A DNA stretch of 64,000 nucleotides from Sporobolomyces roseus (GCA_016617785.1 JADILM010000005.1:434001-498000), one strand, 5' to 3'; shown: positions 12,347 through 24,720, counted from the first letter of the stretch. Numbers and translations are program-made. Notes: generated by a model not told the origin, from the letters alone.

Positions 12347-12815
12347 TCATCTGGGGGTTTGCCTCTCGACGATCTTGTTGATGCGTATACACTCTATTGT
12401 CCATCTCTATGTCAGCTTGCTGATACGAGGGGGAGAGCAAGGAAAAGCAAAAAAAACCGATTTTTGTCTCTGTTGGATCGAAGGGAAGCTGACAAAAGAA
12501 CCCTTGTTTGACCAGATGAGCGAAAACTTTGGTAACGTTTTGATCTATCTGTGTACACTGCTTTGAGAGTTGAGGCGGCGATGAAGAGTTAGATGACGTT
12601 CCTTGAACTCTACATAACTCCATCTGTACAACATGCAAGACGACTTGTAAGCTATGAAAGGATCAAGCGATACATAGAGAGTGATTGCGTACGACTGGTG
12701 CATCTTTATGAGTCTCGTTGAGAGTGTAAGTTGAATTGGGAGATTGTTGGATGAATGCGGTAATCGGTTCTTGTTCTCGCTCGCTGAGATCGGTGGGAGG
12801 GATACGCGGGTCCAT
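12347..12815 (-). CDS. Candidate small gene, 97 aa, unrecognised
   Basis: Proposed three-exon gene: 12815-12693, 12623-12513 and 12406-12347. All junctions are GT-AG and in phase, and a CTGAC branch site sits just before the last acceptor. The protein starts MDPRIPPTDLSEREQEPI and ends RINKIVERQTPR. The middle part (QLSKQCTQIDQNVTKVFAHL) and the end look like a small helical subunit of a complex, but I do not recognise a family. The supporting context is that its ATG lies 130 bp from the ATG of the divergent ZUP1 gene, a spacing seen repeatedly in this window. No individual exon is long, so this model rests on splice-site and phase consistency; it could be coincidence. Confidence 0.4.
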
Positions 12816-12945
12816 TGTTCGAGTATTCGGAGGTATTTGTGTGAGTTGAAAGTGGTTGGAAAGAAGGAAAGAGGCGAAAGTTTCATCTTGAACTTCTACA
12901 TCTCTCTCCTCATTACCCTCAATCTGAGTAAAGCTAGATGACAAG

Positions 12946-15183
12946 ATGAACTGTTTCGTATGCTCGGAATACCTCAATGGAGACGATCAATTCATACAGT
13001 CCCATCTCAACCGATGTTGGTTCCCTCTCATCTTCTCAAGCCCTCCTTCTTCACACTCACTGACCAGATGAGGTCACACAGGTCTAGATAGACAAGGTTC
13101 TTCTTCCTTTACTCCACGAGCTCTCACACCTTCTCTCCCTTCTCTCTCACAACCTTACACCGCCTCGAATTCTGCTTCAGAAGACGCCGACTTAGCATTA
13201 GCTCTCTCCCTAGCCCACCAGCCATCTCCTGAGAAAGATCGACAACTCGCCCTCTCCCTCGCACAGCAAGAGAATCACTCATTTACGAGAGAGTCGGATT
13301 CGAATTTGTGTTGTCCTTGTTGTCAGGTTTATTGGGGTGACATTGGATTATCAACGTTGAATGATGAGGGCGATGAGACGGAACGGCAGAGGAAGAGGCA
13401 TGTTGAGAGGTGTTTGGACGCGAGGATGAAATCGGGAGGAGGACAAGGAGGACATGGGGAATGGGAGATTGACGATGAAGGAGACGACTATGACGGGACA
13501 GAGAACAGAGAGTCTAGATGGGAGAACGGGAAAGCAGGAGATGTTGAATGGAATGGAGGAGTTGGAACGAAATTCGAAGTCAAAGGAACTTCTCGTAAGA
13601 CTAGCCTTGCTCTCCTTTCCTCTCCCAACTCGCCCTTATCTGACTCGTATATTCCATCCTCGCTCCAGATATACTACCGCTCATCCGACAAGCGCTACAG
13701 AAGTCTCACTTGTCACCTCATGGTCGAACTCAAACCGCTTACTTGGTTTCAAACGAGACTCTTCACATCGGAACAAAGTTCAACGATTGGTGAGCTCTAC
13801 CACTTGCTCAGTGATGTTTTGCTCCTTCTGACTGGGCGCCACATGGGTGAACTCACAGGGGTTGGGGTTGCGGCTATAAGAATCTTCAAATGTTATTCTC
13901 TTCTCTTCGACATTTACCTCAATACGACGTCCATCTTCGTTCACTCCTCGGATCTCCTACCTCTCAGGGAGAGATCCCAATTCCGACGATACAAGAGTTA
14001 CAGAGGATAATCGAGAACGCTTGGTCACTCGGTAAGCTCTCGCTTTCTCACCACTCTCTTGTCGTTCACTGAGTGTTCCCATTCGAGAGTTCTACAGGCT
14101 TTGATCCACCTGGTGCTGCTCATTTTGGAAGGAAGTTGGTGGGGAGCAGGAAATGGATTGGGACTACCGAAGTTTACACCGCTCTCACCTATCTCGGCAT
14201 CAGGCAAGTCAACTTTGCTTGCTTCAACGTGATACGGTGCTCTCATCTAACGCATTGGCGCGACGAATGACCTCCAGGGCCAAGATTATCGATTTCCCGA
14301 AAGTCAAGAAGGGTGACTTGCGAGCTGGAAAGGGAGACGATGTGACTACTCATCAAACTCTTATCGTGCGCTCTCACTCTCGAATTCCTAGTTATCGTCT
14401 TCAAGCCAATAGCTAATTCGAACAGTCGCGAACGCAGGAATGGATCATTTCCTATTTCTCCTCCCCCTCCTCTTCTACTTCTTTATCCTCCTCTTCCGTT
14501 TCGCAACCTCCTTCCACTTCGCCCAAGAACGCTTTCACCGCTCTCTTATCCTCCTCAAGCACTTCTCATCCAGTCAAGACCCCTTCAAAGACTCGAAAAC
14601 AACCGCTTTACCTCCAGCATCAGGGCCATTCGAGGACGATCGTGGGGATCGAGAGGATGAAAGGAAGCGGAAGTGGCGGGGAGGGGAAAGGAGACGAATG
14701 GTTGTTGTTGTTCGATCCTGGAAAGTGAGTCTCGCGTTCTCCTCGTTTCAGGCAGCTTCTAAAGAAAACTGATCGCTGACGGATGAATGTGTGACCTACA
14801 GACCCATAGCAAACGATCTCAAGTCCCTCGTCGCGTCAACCTCGGCTCCCTTGTCCGACTCAGCTTCGCAAGAACCACTTTCGAAAAAGTTCAAACCGAA
14901 TGGATTTGGACGCCTCTCTTCGAACAAGCAATCTTCGCCTTCTTCAGATGATTGGAAGTTTGGAGATGTACTGAAAGGGTTCAGAGTCAATATGAAGGAT
15001 CTAAAGAAGAGGGACGAATACCAGGTGCGTTTCTCTATCGCTCGGAACTTCTCCACGAAGCAGTCAGCTTCTGACAGTGTGGCGATGATTCGACAGATCT
15101 TGTATGTCGAAGAAGGTGGAGCACCTTTGACAGAGATGGAGAGGATGAAGAGGAGGAAAGTGGTTTCGCAACCCGCAAAATAA
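12946..15183 (+). CDS. ZUP1: ZUP1/ZUFSP-type C78 deubiquitinase
   Basis: Cysteine peptidase of family C78, related to human ZUP1 and S. pombe Mug105, which cut K63-linked ubiquitin chains in DNA-damage responses. Nine exons give 550 aa (12946-13015, 13097-13594, 13669-13789, 13859-14031, 14098-14203, 14278-14365, 14438-14724, 14802-15024, 15097-15183). An N-terminal zinc finger (CFVCSEYL... with HLNRC) is split by the first intron. UIM/MIU-like helices follow (EDADLALALSLAH, RQLALSLAQQ), then a second finger (CPCCQVYW... HVERC). The catalytic domain has Cys in DWGWGCGYKNLQ, the FDPPGAAHFGRKL loop, WIGTTEVYTALTYLGIR, His in LYLQHQGHSRTIVGIE and Asp in LLLFDPGK. The C-terminus is basic. Intron 5 appears to be GC-AG (donor at 14204). 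It is convergent with ATG26. Confidence 0.92.
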
Positions 15184-15599
15184 GGAGACTCTGCGCATTC
15201 TTCAACAGTATATCCACGAATCACTCAGTTTCTCCGCTTTATTGTACCTCGTTTCGCTTTGGTTTGCCTTCTCCTGTTCTTCGTACTCAATTCGCATTGA
15301 TTTTCCCCCCTACTTCTCGTCGCAATATCTACAGATTCCTCTCTCACTCAGTCGCATCTCTCGCAAATGGCCGAGGTCTGTTGAGAAACTGTGTTTGCGA
15401 TACGAAAGGTTGAATACATAGGAAGACATCGAGAAGGAAACGAGAACTCTATACAATGTCAAAACTATTTACTAGGCGAGAAGGGAAGGATTAGGTGCTA
15501 GAGTCGAAGTAGAATGCGAGTTGCGAAAAGACGAAGAAGAGGAAAGGGGGGGACGTTGCGAATGTAGAGAGGGAAAGGAGAGAGCTCGAAAAGAGTGGT
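15184..15599. other. Convergent intergenic region
   Basis: About 416 bp between the stops of ZUP1 (plus) and ATG26 (minus); both 3' UTRs and termination signals must lie here. No open frame of interest. Confidence 0.6.
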
Positions 15600-18500
15600 C
15601 TACTTGTTATGAGAGATCGGCTTGCCCAACATGGAGAGCATACGGGAAGTTAAGCCTTTACCCTCCTCCTGTTGATGTCCCTTGTCACCCTCCTCTCTGA
15701 CCTTTGTCGGACTTCTCGTCATCGAAGAGTCTCTTGAAACACTGACTGCAGATTCCGACGCAGATTCTCGACTCATGTGATCCCATTCGTCCGACGAGCT
15801 CGCCGTTTTACTCCCCTCTCCCTTTGGCGAGCTTCCTTCACTCTCCCCTCGTTTCCTTTCCTTCTTCTCGTCCTCCTCGGCGTGAGACTCCTTGTCGTTT
15901 CTGATGGATCCGGCATCGCTTGAAGCCTCCTTCGCTGAGAGTCGGTCGGCACGGTCGAGGTCCTTTGCAACTGACTTTGCGATATCTCCAGCATCTTCAT
16001 CCTCGGCATCACTAGACGAGTCGCCAATCTCCTTCTCGACGTCGGTGGGTTTCGGTACGAGCGACTTGGCGTATTCAAGATCCCGGTAGATACATTCGAT
16101 AGCGCTAGCGACTCCGTCCTCCTATCAATGTAACCGAAAAAATCAGTACGAGCAAGAGGATGGCAGTCAGAACAGTAAGAGCTTACCTTTCGAATATCTT
16201 CTCCCGCTTGTCGAGCACGTTCGATTTGCTTCTCGTCAGTGGTAGCAGTAACGAGTGCTTCAGTCACTTCTTTCGGCTTGAAGTCGTGGATGTGTGTTCC
16301 GATACCAAGAGTTTGAACTCGATCGGCGTAGAAATGTTGATCTCCGAAGAAAGGTCGAATGATAGTAGGGAGACCGGCTAAAGAGGGAGATCGAAATTAG
16401 TCAGGGAAGAGTGGGATCGAGGGAGGAGAGCGAGAACATACCTCTCAAACTCGCTCCTGTAGTTCCAGCACCTCCGTGATGCACTGCAGCGTCGATTCGG
16501 GTGAAGAGCCAATCGTGAGGGATCGATTTGACGTTGTAGATGAAAGGTCGATCGAGCAATTCAGATTGTTCTTTCTCCTTCTTCTCCGAAGCCTTCTTCT
16601 GTTCCTCCGAGTCGTCCTTCGATCCAGCTCGGTCCGACCATCCCTTTGCAACGATGGCGTAGACGTCCGCTTGCTCGACTGCTTGCGAGATAACTCGAGT
16701 CATTTCGACGGGATCAGGAATGATAATTGAACCGAATCCGATGAAGACGATCTTCTTGTTCTTCTCTTTCGCTTCGTCCATCCACTCGAGGAGATCCTTC
16801 GGAGGCTCCCACTTGTCGCCAGAGTTTGAATCGTCCGGGTTCTCGAGAATCCAATACCCTGTAACGTGAATGTTCTCTCGCCAATCGAGAGGAGGAGGAA
16901 TGACGACGGGACTGTAGACAAAAGAGGTCTATTAGTGACGGTAAACGAGAAGAGTGAAGGCAAAGCAAGCTTACGAGAAGTTGTATAAGAAGGGAATCTT
17001 GTGTTGTTGCATCGCGTCGAGATTGGTCGGTCGGACCCGCAAAGTATCCTTCCTCCATCGGTTGACTTGACCTGAAGTGGCTCTCCAGAAGACTTGATCG
17101 AACATCGTGTAGGTCTGTGACCTCAAATGATCCGTCAGGACAAGACTTCGATAAATCGATGCTGATCAAAGCGAGAGCTCACCATATAGTTGTAACCGCC
17201 TCCCATCTTGATCTCAGGAACAGCGAAGGCGTGGGGATAAGCACGGGTTCGAGACCAGGGCATCGTGAAAGCGCTGGACGATGAGGGGGAAATCAGCGTC
17301 AAGCAGAAAGAAGAGCAAAGACGTCGAGTCGTACCGATAGTAAGGGATTTGAAGAGCTTCAGCGATATGGTAACCAGCGATAGCACTCGGTGACTCGATG
17401 AGGACGTCTGTATTCTGGCATCCTTCCCAGGCACTGTCGAGGAGATCGTCGAGCCATCCTCGGAATTTGCCAATCGCTTCCTTCATGAAGGAGATGGTGA
17501 AGAAGTCGTGCGAGATCATGACTGTGAGAACACCAGAAGATCAGTACAATCATCGAGGGACAGATATTGAAGCTTGAGCTCACGTTGCATCAATTCGGCG
17601 GGATCTCCTCCGACAGCAGCAAACTCGATTCCATGACCTTCGACCCATTTCTTGTACTCTCCATGACTCGCGATCTTGCACTTGTGACCCTGAGCCATCA
17701 AACCTTTGCACAATGCGATGTAAGGTTGAACATCTCCTCGAGAACCGATAGTCAAACAGGTGAAACGAAGAGGTTTGTCGGGACGGAAAGTGACGAAATC
17801 TGAAGTAGTCGAAGAGAACATGATCGGAGGTTGACCTTGAACAGCTTCAGATCGAGGGTGAGGGTAGTCGAGAGCAGGGTTCGAAACTGTTGTGCCGGAG
17901 AGATCGAGGAGAGCTTTGAGTTCTTGATGATCGAGACTGTCTTCTTGTTCCTTGTTGTCCTTGCGTTTCTGGCGAGCGAGTTCGAGTCGAGCTGTGAGCT
18001 TGTCGAGGCATTCATCCCTTCGTTCGTTGCTGTTGAGTTCGAGGAAAACCTCTTCATGACCTCGAATGACTACCATCAAACCCGAGAACCCGATCCGGTA
18101 CGAGCGATGTCGTGAAGCGTCGAGAATATCGGTGATAGGTAAGATCATCTGCGAGAGTTGAAGGAAAAGCCAGTCAGCTGTCGATGTCAACTATCTGGTT
18201 TCTTGGCAAAACTCACCTTGGTCTTGACAGCGAGAATACCAGAGGAGCGGAAGCAGAAGTAGTTCGTCGAGATGTAGACGCGGCCGGAGATAGGAAGACC
18301 TCGGTACAGGTAGGCAGGATACTCTGTAAACAGAGGTGATCGTCAGCTTGAGTTCGTTGTGAACAGTAATGAGATTAGTACGTACGTTCGAGAAGTTCCT
18401 CCTTGTCAGAAAGTCCGAACATCTTGCGGAACTGCGTCGTCGTCTTTGAGCTTCCATCGTCTTCCTTGATATCCTCAGGTTCCTCAACGACAGTTTCGTC

Positions 18501-21228
18501 GAGTACAGTCTTGTTCGGATCCGGTCTCTGCTCTGTCGCAGTTTTACCCTTCGTGTTTCGACGACCGGGAAGATTGCTGTGAGTGACGACCTCGAGAATC
18601 TTGCGACTGCCGCTCGAAGAAGCTGAGAAGATCTTTCCGAGGGTCGAAGTTCGTCGAGGAGGTTCAGCAACGGAAGTCGCGCTCGAAGATGGTTCGGGAG
18701 GATAGGTGTGCCCTTGAGCAGAAGACGGGAGACTGTCGGAAGATGGAACAGTGCCGACGGGAGGAGGAGTAGCAGAGTCGCGAGAATCGGTAGAAGGTCG
18801 AAGAGTAGCGACTGAACCGGAGGGAGGAGTGTCTGAAGCGTTGCTATTGCTGGCGAAGTGTTTGAGCTTCGAAGCGAGAGTGCTTCCTTGAGTAGGAGTC
18901 TTCTCGAGGTCGAGGTCGGATTTCTCATTCTGAGGTGGAGCTAGCGTATTCTCCGAATCGTTGTTGTTAAGGAGCATAGCTGACATCTTCTCAGTCAAGC
19001 TTCGACGGTTCGCCTTGTTCTCCTTCTTGTCCTTCTTGTAATCCTTGTGTTGATCTGCTGGATCTCCGATGTCGGCGACGGCTCTTCGAGTCGAATCGTC
19101 AATATCGGGATCGTGAGCTGTTCGAGCGCCTTCTTGGTGGAGCTTTCTGAACGTGTCGAGGACGAGATTGAGCTTCTCGAGAGCCAAATCGATGTCCTTG
19201 AAGTAGGAAAGCCAGTATTCGTCGATCGAGTAACCTTCGTCGGCGTCGTACACTCGGAGTCGGATCGTCTCTGCGAATTCGAGAGATTGAGAACGTTCGA
19301 TATCGATGATGGTCTCGAGAGGAATCGCGATCTGTGAAGATGACGACCCGATTAGTCGAGGTGAGGCAGAGCTGAATAAACGAGTCGAGCCTACCTTGAC
19401 ACTTTCTCCCTCGTTCTGACACCTGAACACAACCTTCTTGATCGTCTTCACCCACTCGTCACGACTTGCCTCACTGTCGGCGCTAAAGTGCCATCTCTTG
19501 TGGTTCGTCGTAACTTTGAAGTGATGTCGATTGTGCGAAGAGGGCTCGACAGAGATGCAGTAATGAAGATCGACGTGACCGTCAGGGAAGTACGGATCCT
19601 ACATCTCGCAAGAGTTGGAGTCAGATTGCGAGGAGAAAGGGCGAGATTGAAACGAAGGAAACGAACGGTTGAAGAAGGGTACCAGCTGAGGATGCTGTCT
19701 TTGAGAATGAACCAGTGCTTGTGATACCGACGAGCTTTACTTCGGACTGAGAGTGATCCCGATCGAACGGTAGTGCCCTGTAGACGCGGGAAAAGGGAGT
19801 CCGGATCAGCGCGAGAAGTGACAAAAATTTCGGAGAAACAGTCACAAACCTCTTTCTGCGAAAGGTAGGCGTAGAAACAGACGTGACCAGTAGTAAGGTA
19901 AAGGTATCCTTGAAGAAGTACCGATCGGAATAACCAACAAGGGAATTCTACATCGAGAATTCTCGCTCAGTTTCGATACTTGTTGGTAGAGAGGGATGAG
20001 GACGTACCAGCAACGACGTCTTCGACCTCTTCGAGTCCGAACACATCCATGAGCTTCTCGGCAAGCTTCAGTCGTCGTCCCATACTCTTCGCCGTGTTGG
20101 CAGTTTCGCTTCGACTCGGTGGTAAAGGTCGTTTCTTCGCCTCTTCCAACATCTCATCCTTTTCATCCGGTACTTGTCCCTCCTCTGTGAGTTCTCCATC
20201 GGCAGTCTGTGAAGCGTACATCCCATTCGCCCCTTGTACTTCTCCAGGCTCTCCAGACTCCGTTCTTCGTCGAGCTGCGATCGGTCGATGAATAGCGAGA
20301 ATCGACGATTTCGACAAGTCACTGGGAAGGGCTGAAGGTCGAGGTTCGCCAAGATTGGGGAGATTCGTCGATTTCGATGCAGGAGAGTTGCCAGCAGATC
20401 GAGGTGAGATGAATTGACTCTTCGAAGGTTGAGCGTCGGAACTGTCGTCTTCACTTTGTTGAGGTCTGTCGGCTTCTTCTTCCTCCAGAAGTCGCTGTTG
20501 TGCGGCAGGAGGCAGAGTTTCGTAGACCGTCGGTCGTCGAGGTGGAGAAGGGGTCTGAGAGGGAGAACTGGACTGTTGAACGTTCGCGAGTTGAGTGCTT
20601 CTTCGGTTAGGTGACATTGCTTCCTTAATGTGAGAGATTGGATCCTCTGAACGAGCAGTTCGATCGGGATCTTCTCTTGCGAGAGCGTGAAGCATTCTGT
20701 ACGGGAGAAAAGGAGGTGAGTTTGACGGCTCCCCTCCGAAAGCAGCGAAATTTGTACATACTTCATGAAGCCTTGATTCATTCCTCCATGATAAGTTCTC
20801 GATCCACCAGATTCAAACAGTTCTCGCTCCCTCGTTTCGTCCTCCAATTCATGACGTTGTTCCCTCGAATAGTCTGGTTCTTGATTCCTTGACGCGACGC
20901 TGTATCCATCACTGTCATCACTCGTAGTAGATTCGGCTGTGCCAATTGAAGATTCCGTATCGGCGTCTCGAGCCGATTGCAAGTCAGGCTCAGAATCCCT
21001 CAACCTCGCTTGACCCATTCCTCCGTATCTCTCTCCGCCCATTCCCCATCCGCTAAGATCTGGAGGATGATTGCAATCATTCGGAGAGTTGAATGCCGCG
21101 CTGTCTGAAGGCGCTTGATGAGGATGAGATTGTGTCGGCTTGGATTCAGGTTCAGGAGAACTGGATTTCTCTTCCCCTTTCACTGAAGTATCGATAGGAT
21201 TCGGTTGTTGAGAGGGATCTGGTGCCAT
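15600..21228 (-). CDS. ATG26: Sterol 3-beta-glucosyltransferase (UGT51/Atg26)
   Basis: Transfers glucose from UDP-glucose to ergosterol; in some fungi it is needed for pexophagy. Start at 21228 ([13 protein letters not shown]). The long disordered N-terminus contains [18 protein letters not shown]. Domains in order: first GRAM ([20 protein letters not shown] onward), a PH domain split by introns ([20 protein letters not shown], then [20 protein letters not shown]), a Ser-rich linker, a second GRAM ([20 protein letters not shown], then [13 protein letters not shown]), and a GT1/GT28 catalytic domain. The last has [74 protein letters not shown], and the donor-binding block [20 protein letters not shown] with [18 protein letters not shown]. 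It ends [10 protein letters not shown]. Size and order fit fungal Atg26. An upstream ATG at 21625 could add a spliced N-terminal exon. Confidence 0.93.
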
Positions 21229-22160
21229 CCTTTCACTCGGGTGCGAGTGTGAGCGAGGGAGAGTCGGAGAGGTTCTTGGAAAGGTTGTAGCGAGGGAGAA
21301 GGAATGGACTTTGTGTCTTGTTGAGTCGGCGTTAGCTGTGGGATGAGTGAGAGCTAGTTCAGTACATGGCCTGCAATAGTTCGTTCTCTGCGCCCCTCTC
21401 GCTCCTTCCCTCTCCCCCCTTCTTTCCCTCTCCCTCTCTCCCCCACATACACCGCTTTGAATCCTTCAAAGAGTGAACGGAGGCGTTTGTGCTTACCTCG
21501 TGAATGCTTTGGTGTGAATTCGAGCGAGCTGGGAAAGATGCTGAAGTGAGTGAGGTTGAACGAGAATGAGCGAGTCCAAAGGTCGTCGATCCGAAACTCA
21601 GACCGAGTTCAAACTTGTCCTCCATTTTTCGTCATTTTGGGTACACTACTCCTCGGTCCCATTTTCGGCTCTGCGAAAGCATAAGCGGAGAGAGACGAGT
21701 AAGCGTTGCTGACAAAGTCGAAGGAGGATCTTCGCAAATTTCGGAGTTGTTCGACGATCCCTCCTGTCAAGCGTCCATCACTTCGAGGACCTGCCGACGC
21801 CCACGACGTCGAATGATCGTCGAACAGAAGACACACGAACAAATAGAAGGAAGCGTTCCAGCGAAACCTTTTCAAGCTCGCTTTGAGTTTTCAGGCCTTC
21901 CCATCGCGAAAATTCCAGGTTTGCTCGACTCTCCTGCCTCCCGGGACCTGGACATATCCTCTCCTCGTCCACATTCAACCGCTCAGAATTAGTGTCAAGC
22001 TCCTGACCCTGTTTGGAGAGCTCCGCGGCGACTCTCGGAGGATCTGCCTGACGAGGAGACATGCGACCTTTGCTTGTTCTCCTACTATCTCGAGCTGAAG
22101 AGTCGAGAACGGTAACGCGACACTCTAGAGGGCTTCGAGAAAGCTGGAGTTCGAGCTGAT
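21229..22160. other. Divergent promoter region, possible upstream exon of ATG26
   Basis: 932 bp between the ATG26 start and the plus-strand membrane gene. On the minus strand an ATG at 21625 opens MEDKFELGLSFGS..., reading to a good donor (GTAAGC) near 21497. This may be a 5' UTR exon, an alternative ATG26 N-terminus or a chance frame. No other coding signal. Confidence 0.4.
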
Positions 22161-23762
22161 ATGGGTGTGAGTTCCTCTTACTCTCGTTTCTTCCCCTTCG
22201 GTAACAGCCTGTACTCTGTCTCTCCGACTCGAAGACGCTTCGCTGAGACTGAACACTGTTTACTTGACCTGCTGTCGCCTTTGCTTATCTCAGCTCAATC
22301 CAGTTTTGGTACGTCACGAGCACAGATTTGAGCTTTTCGCACAAACTCAGGATTTTTGCTTGACGCACAGGATATCGTCTGTTGTATCTGTTCGGTCAAG
22401 GGAATCGTCGTGATCTGTTCAGGATGTCTAGCAGCCGTGAGTCTTTACGCTCGAGGACAGTGCTCTCAGTCGCATTTTGGCAAAGAACTGATCTCGAAAG
22501 TGTTGACTAGACCTATCTCGCCGCATGCTACGCTCTACGAGAAATCGCTTTTCCTGCATTGAAGAAGCTTCATGAGAATTGGGTCACCTACATGGCAAGT
22601 CTCCTTCCTCTGTCAGCAGTTTCTTCGAGTTCGCACATTTCTGACTCGATCGTTCGCAAGAGCGTAGATCATCAATCAAAGCAAGATTCCAGTCATGGAT
22701 TGGATCAACGATATCAAGGTAGTGAGTCGCTTGGCAAGCGCCAGAGTTGAGCGAGACCACAACAAGCACTGACTCCCGATCTCTTGTTTCTGCAGCTTTT
22801 CTACGGCGCACTCGTCTACGCAGGAATTGGTGCGGTGCTTCTACGCGTAGTATACACAGAAGAGTACTGAGCACGAGCAAACCTCGCACAGGTCTCGCTG
22901 GTCTACTCGGAGCTCTGCTTGAGATCCAACTTTTCCTCTGGCCATATTGCGCCTACCTCGTCGTTTCTGCGTAAGCGATTGTCCTTCCTCGACCATGCTC
23001 ATTGGGGGCTGATCTCGATCGACTTCACACGCAGTTACCTGTGAGTGATGACACATCTCGACCTGACAGCGAAACTGTTCTGATCCAACGTGATTTCGTC
23101 TCGCACAGGAGCGGAAAGAAGATATGGGACATCGTACAAAGCTTCTTGGGATTCCAGGACAAGATGAAAGATGTCTGGTGAGTGCCGACGACTTCTGAAA
23201 AGCCGGATTCCTTGACCTCAAAGTATCTCCACTCCACAGTAACAAAGCTGGCGATATCCTTGAATTCGACTGCGATCAAGCTTTCGAGGACGCAAAGACG
23301 GTAAGTCAGGGAGCAGAGTGTTTCAGAGACCAGAAACTCACGGATTCTCTCTCACCTTGTGGTACACCTACTGGGTAAGCTGCGATCCTTTGCTATCGGC
23401 TACCGTCCATCACTAATCCTTCTATTCGACAACAGGCAGGAGGCGTCATTGCCCTCTTGATGTTGACAACACTAATCTGTTCCCTCCTCCTGATCCGTCG
23501 AATCCATAAAGAGACCGGTTCCTATCTCTTCACCTTCTGCGGTACATCTTGTGGTGGCGACAAGGATAGCGATGACTCGAATGAGCTTGGGAAAGGTTGG
23601 GATATGCAGAGGAGGAGGAGAGGTCGAGTGAGAAGGGGTCGAGGCGAGAATGGAGATGAGGAGATCGAGTTGATGGGATTGGGCGACGGGAAGAGGATCA
23701 GTGAGAGTGAGAGTGACGAGGATGATGGTCGAAGTAGGACATTTGAGCTGCCGAGGCGGTAG
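22161..23762 (+). CDS. Multi-pass (tetraspanin-like) membrane protein
   Basis: Not assigned to a named family. It is built from many tiny exons: ATGGGT (6 nt, 22161-22166), CTCAATCCAGTTTTG (15 nt), then the rest, including another 6-nt exon TTACCT at 23035-23040. In-phase splicing gives MGLNPVLDIVCCICSVKG, a hydrophobic segment (GIVVICSGCLAATYLAACYA), an amphipathic stretch (FPALKKLHENWVTYM), a long hydrophobic hairpin (FYGALVYAGIGLAGLLGALL then EIQLFLWPYCAYLVVSA), a luminal-type loop with two Cys (MKDVCNKAGDILEFDCDQAF), a last TM (GGVIALLMLTTLICSLLLI) and a basic/acidic tail ending RTFELPRR. The topology (TMs, one larger Cys-containing loop before the last TM) recalls tetraspanins, but I see no CCG motif. 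One intron has a GC or weak GT donor at 22595. The overall gene is convincing; individual small exons are less certain. Confidence 0.7.
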
Positions 23763-23943
23763 TGGCCCTCGGAATTCGGGAATATGAACAATGATAGAAT
23801 CAGAGTTTATCGTTTTCAACCGACTGCCGCTGCTTCCGTCGGCGAGACAGAGAGACCTCCATTCGCTCCTCCTGATCCGAGATTGAGAGCCTTGGAGACA
23901 GTGGGCTGTCGAGCGCATTTGAGGTGGTTCGTTCAGAGCTCCT

Positions 23944-24720
23944 TCAGCTTTTCCATCCACTCGTGATTCGATCCAATACTTCATCTTCCGTCTCTTCTCT
24001 AGCTATCTCGATCTCAACGTCTGGCTCTCCTCCTCCGCCGTTTAGCGCTTCTTCCTCTTCGCGAGCTATCCGAAGATCTTCCTCCTCTGCCGCAAGTCTC
24101 GCTTTGATCGATCTCCATTCGGGATGCAGGTCTCTCCATCTACAATATGCGGGAGAGCGCGTGTCAATGAATAGTCGAAGTGCGAAACGCAGCGGGAGTC
24201 GGTCGAAAGCAGCGAGTCGACTTCGACCCAATATTGTATTCGATCCTCGTTCCCTCGACTGATCCCGATCGAAACAAAGCTGGACTCACGTCTTTTCCTC
24301 CTCCCACCTATTCAGGCAATATAGCAAGAACGAAATTATCAGTCTCTTCATTTCGAGCGAAAACGATCACGGCTAAGACGTCGCTTCAGGGAGTAGATGA
24401 AAGGCTCACCAGACAGTGGTCACACATTCGAGTCCACACGCCTCTCCACAGCATTCCTCTGGTGTCGGTTCTTTCGGTGGAGAGTCTTTGATCGCTTCCA
24501 GCCGAATCTTCTCCAATCTCTCGGTTGAATGCTTGCCTTTTGCCACTAGCTTTTGATAGAATGCTGATTTGAGCTCTGAAGGATCTGGAACGGCTGTAGC
24601 GGGTTGTGACGAGGAGGAAGGGGAGGGAACAGATGAAGATGAAGGAGGAGTCGAGGGAGTCGAGGAAGGCGCGGACGAGCTGTTTGAGCCTGTCAGACTG
24701 TTGTAGAGACTCGAAAGCAT
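23944..24720 (-). CDS. Oxidoreductase-like domain protein (PF09791 type)
   Basis: Three exons (24720-24410, an 18-nt exon at 24307-24290, and 24139-23944) keep phase and give 174 aa. The N-terminus is Ser/Pro-rich (MLSSLYNSLTGSNSSS). The conserved core is KEPTPEECCGEACGLECVTT followed by VWWEEEKTWRD, the Cys-rich PTPEDCC-G-GC--CVWD--- motif of the oxidoreductase-like N-terminal family (human OXLD1 relatives, mostly mitochondrial). A charged helical tail (KARLAAEEEDLRIAREEEEA) ends in ITSGWKS. The biochemical role of the family is poorly known; Cys spacing suggests metal or redox chemistry. The 18-nt exon supplies the WEEEKT part of the motif. It is convergent with the membrane protein gene on the left. 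Confidence 0.82.

Noticed and set aside
12946..13110. ZUP1 first intron ending at the CAG before 13070
   Set aside because: That acceptor leads to an early stop. The acceptor at 13096 keeps phase and rebuilds the zinc-finger Cys across the junction (HLNRC).
20068..21228. Minus-strand 386-codon frame as a separate gene
   Set aside because: Its first half is the real N-terminal exon of ATG26; the rest is read-through of an intron and out-of-frame exon sequence.
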